From positions 1 through 8,238 of the forward strand of contig CAIZDF010000227.1 of the NCBI GenBank assembly GCA_903931645.1: a stretch of DNA of 8,238 nt, in the 5' to 3' direction. The notes under the pieces were generated by a model, which worked only from the letters and a program-made list of their open reading frames with translations, was not told the DNA's origin and did not search any database. Shown here piece after piece: positions 6,082 to 8,238 of the stretch. The translations under genes were made by a program, and so were the position numbers. Within the stretch, counting starts at the first letter, position 1. Each line of letters begins with the position of its first letter. The DNA is from an uncultured Tolumonas sp. Its GTDB lineage: Bacteria; Pseudomonadota; Gammaproteobacteria; Enterobacterales; Aeromonadaceae.

Positions 6082-7092
6082 ATGACAGTTTCTCTGGAAG
6101 GGTTATACCGTGGTGAGTCATTAACCAGCGTTGAAAGCGAACAACTGTTTGGTGAAGTCTTACGTGGTGAGATGGACCCGCTCGTGCTGTCATCATTGTT
6201 GACCGCACTGAAAGTCAAAGGCGAAAGCCCGTCTGAAATCGTGGGTGCCGCTAAAGCGCTGATTGCTGCTGCCAAACCATTTCCTCGTCCGGATTATGAA
6301 TTCTGCGATATCGTTGGCACCGGTGGCGATGGGTTGCATACCATTAATATCTCTACTACTGCCGCGATTGTTGGTGCCACTTGTGGCATTAAAGTCGCAA
6401 AACATGGCAACCGCAGTGTGTCGTCAAAAACCGGTTCCTCTGATTTGCTGGATAAACTCGGTATCAAGCTGGATATGAGCCCGGAAACTGCGCGTCATTG
6501 TCTGGATGAAGCAAATATCTGTTTCCTGTTTGCGCCGCAATATCACAGCGGGATGCGTTTTGCCGCTCCCGTTCGTCAGGCATTAAAAACCCGCACTCTC
6601 TTTAATGTGCTCGGTCCATTGATCAACCCGGCACGCCCTACATATCAGTTAATGGGTGTCTATTCCGAGCTGTTGCTGGAACCGATCGCCGAAACCTTAC
6701 GTGAGCTGGGTTTACAAAAGGGCATGGTCGTTTACGGTAGCGGGCTGGATGAAATCGCAATCCATGGTGAAACGCAGGTGGCTGAAATTCATGGTGAACA
6801 TATTCGTTACCACACGCTGACGCCCGCCGATTTCGGCCTGAAATATTACACGCTGGAAGCAATTCGTGGCGGTGATCCAGATGAAAACCGCAAGATCACT
6901 GAAAAACTATTAGCCGGTAAAGGCACGGACGCACAACAAGCCGCCATTGCCATCAATCTGTCACCGCTATTAGTCATGGGCGGAAAAGCTGATGACCTGA
7001 AACAAGGTGCGGAATTGGCAATTGAAACACTGCGCAGCGGCGATGCCTTGGATAAAGTCACTCAACTCGCTACGTTGAGTCATAAGGAGTAA
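6082..7092 (+). CDS. trpD: Anthranilate phosphoribosyltransferase TrpD
   Basis: TrpD transfers phosphoribose from PRPP to anthranilate, giving N-(5-phosphoribosyl)anthranilate. The PRPP-binding signature VGTGGDG (78-84), NIST (89-92) and KHGNRSVSSKTGSSD (107-121) are all present, and RFAAPVRQALKTRTLFNVLGPLINP is typical of the family. At 336 residues it is a normal length for an unfused enzyme. AAGGAGG (6068-6074) lies inside the end of trpG, 7 bases before the ATG, and the trpG stop is 2 bases upstream. It works as a homodimer in the cytoplasm. No internal promoter (the E. coli gene has a weak one) could be recognised by eye. Confidence 0.98.
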   Translation: MTVSLEGLYRGESLTSVESEQLFGEVLRGEMDPLVLSSLLTALKVKGESPSEIVGAAKALIAAAKPFPRPDYEFCDIVGTGGDGLHTINISTTAAIVGATCGIKVAKHGNRSVSSKTGSSDLLDKLGIKLDMSPETARHCLDEANICFLFAPQYHSGMRFAAPVRQALKTRTLFNVLGPLINPARPTYQLMGVYSELLLEPIAETLRELGLQKGMVVYGSGLDEIAIHGETQVAEIHGEHIRYHTLTPADFGLKYYTLEAIRGGDPDENRKITEKLLAGKGTDAQQAAIAINLSPLLVMGGKADDLKQGAELAIETLRSGDALDKVTQLATLSHKE

Positions 7093-7096
7093 CAGG

Positions 7097-8238
7097 ATGT
7101 TGTTTAATCAGGCGCTCGCCTCCACCGTGCTGGGTAAAATTGTTGTAGACAAAGAGATTTGGATTGCCGCACGAAAAGTCAGCCAGCCATTGGAAGCCTT
7201 CCAAGCGACACTGACACCAAGTGATCGTGACTTCGTCGGCGGCTTACGCGGCAAAACCGCGTTTATTCTGGAATGCAAAAAAGCATCGCCTTCCAAAGGG
7301 TTGATCCGAAATGATTTTTCTCCGTCTGCGATCGCAAAAGTGTATGGCAAATATGCCTCCGCGATTTCTGTGTTAACCGATGAAAAATACTTTCAGGGCG
7401 ATTTTGCTTTCCTGCCACAAGTGCGCAAAGAAGTTTCGGTGCCAGTGCTATGTAAAGATTTCATCATCGACCCGTATCAAATCTATCTGGCGCGTCATCA
7501 TCAGGCTGATGCGGTGTTACTGATGCTGTCAGTGTTAAACGATGCTCAATATCGTGAACTGGCAGCGGTGGCTAAATCGCTAAACATGGGCATTCTGACC
7601 GAAGCGATCAGCGAAGAAGAGATCAACCGTGCAGTTGAACTGGGTGCGGAAGTCATTGGCATCAACAACCGCGATCTGCGCGATCTGAAAATCGATCTCA
7701 ACCGCACGCGGGAGTTGGCGCCTTTAGTGCCAAAAGATCGCGTGGTGATCTGTGAGTCAGGCATCTATCACCATGCTCAGGTGAAAGAGCTGGCGCACTA
7801 CGCCAACGGTTGTCTGGTCGGCAGTTCACTGATGGAAGAAGCCGATCTGGATATGGCGTGCCGCAAACTGATTTTGGGGCAAAACAAAGTCTGTGGTCTG
7901 ACTCGTGCAGAAGACGCCAAAGCCGCTTATGCCGCAGGTGCCGTGTTCGGCGGTTTGATCTTTGTGGAAGGCAGCCCGCGCAATGTTTCTGTCGCACAAG
8001 CTCGCGCCATTACCGAAGCTTCCCCACTTAACTTTGTGGGTGTGTTCCGCAACGAAAACAAAGAGATGATCCAATCACTGGTGGAAACACTGCAACTGAG
8101 CGCCGTGCAACTCCATGGCGATGAATCCGAAAACTATATTAAGAAATTACGTTCTCTCATCCCTGGTTGCCAGATCTGGAAAGCAGTTGCGGTAACTGAC
8201 GTGTTACCCGATTTGAATTTCACCGCCGATCGTTTGCT
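7097..8238 (+). CDS. trpCF: Bifunctional IGP synthase / PRA isomerase TrpCF (5' part, cut by window end)
   Basis: The first 380 codons are present, running off the right edge. Residues 1 to ~258 are indole-3-glycerol-phosphate synthase: FILECKKASPSKG (E59, K61), LCKDFIID (K120), GILTE (E169), INNRDL (189-194) and ICESG (218-222). Residues from ~263 are phosphoribosylanthranilate isomerase: KVCGLTR has the catalytic C266, followed by GGLIFVEGSPR and AVQLHGDE. The general acid Asp, by offset from the E. coli fusion, should fall near residue 385, just outside the window. The single chain carries out two successive steps, isomerisation of PRA to CdRP and ring closure to indoleglycerol phosphate. 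AAGGAG (7084-7089) is 7 bases before the ATG, and the trpD stop is 4 bases upstream. Confidence 0.97.
   Translation, partial: MLFNQALASTVLGKIVVDKEIWIAARKVSQPLEAFQATLTPSDRDFVGGLRGKTAFILECKKASPSKGLIRNDFSPSAIAKVYGKYASAISVLTDEKYFQGDFAFLPQVRKEVSVPVLCKDFIIDPYQIYLARHHQADAVLLMLSVLNDAQYRELAAVAKSLNMGILTEAISEEEINRAVELGAEVIGINNRDLRDLKIDLNRTRELAPLVPKDRVVICESGIYHHAQVKELAHYANGCLVGSSLMEEADLDMACRKLILGQNKVCGLTRAEDAKAAYAAGAVFGGLIFVEGSPRNVSVAQARAITEASPLNFVGVFRNENKEMIQSLVETLQLSAVQLHGDESENYIKKLRSLIPGCQIWKAVAVTDVLPDLNFTADRL

Overview
The window comes from a gammaproteobacterial chromosome. TrpE, RluB, YciO and RNase AM all read as close relatives of their E. coli counterparts. The block rnm-yciO-rluB divergent from trpL-trpE resembles the arrangement in enterics. 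The base composition looks close to 50% GC by eye, trpG is not fused to trpD, and trpC and trpF are fused. I guess an Aeromonadales-type bacterium such as Tolumonas or a relative, but this is inference from memory and no search was run.

Layout. Positions 1-237 hold no gene I can support. They contain a long imperfect hairpin (71-125) that resembles a REP element, and the intrinsic terminator (170-213) of the leftward operon. Positions 238-3481 carry four leftward genes, transcribed in the order rnm, yciO, rluB, queC. They are tightly packed: a 4-base ATGA overlap, a 12-base gap and a 2-base gap. All four act on RNA: rRNA 5' maturation, a TsaC/Sua5-like protein, 23S rRNA pseudouridylation and queuosine synthesis.

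Positions 3482-3858 are the divergent control region. A consensus -35 box for trp (TTGACA) is one arm of the palindrome TTGACA-N6-TGTCAA, so a perfect -35 hexamer faces each way. Next come a 16-codon trpL with three consecutive Trp codons and a classical attenuator, in which segments 2 and 4 carry the same AGCGGGT sequence and compete for segment 3. After the attenuator, where E. coli goes almost straight into trpE, there are about 147 extra bases. They hold a second small ORF with a good ribosome site and two Trp codons (MIQRHKQTWRWQKS), an AU-rich hairpin followed by six T, and a third 10-codon ORF with a strong ribosome site whose stop overlaps the trpE start (ATGA).

Positions 3859-8238 hold trpE, trpG, trpD and the first 380 codons of trpCF. 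They are arranged rightward with overlaps or gaps of a few bases, and each of trpG, trpD and trpCF has an AAGGAG-type ribosome site. Together they convert chorismate to anthranilate, then phosphoribosylanthranilate, CdRP and indoleglycerol phosphate. trpB and trpA presumably lie beyond the right edge.

The most unusual part is the multi-ORF trp leader. The core attenuator is textbook, but the second Trp-codon ORF and the coupled mini-ORF before trpE are not part of the standard enteric design.
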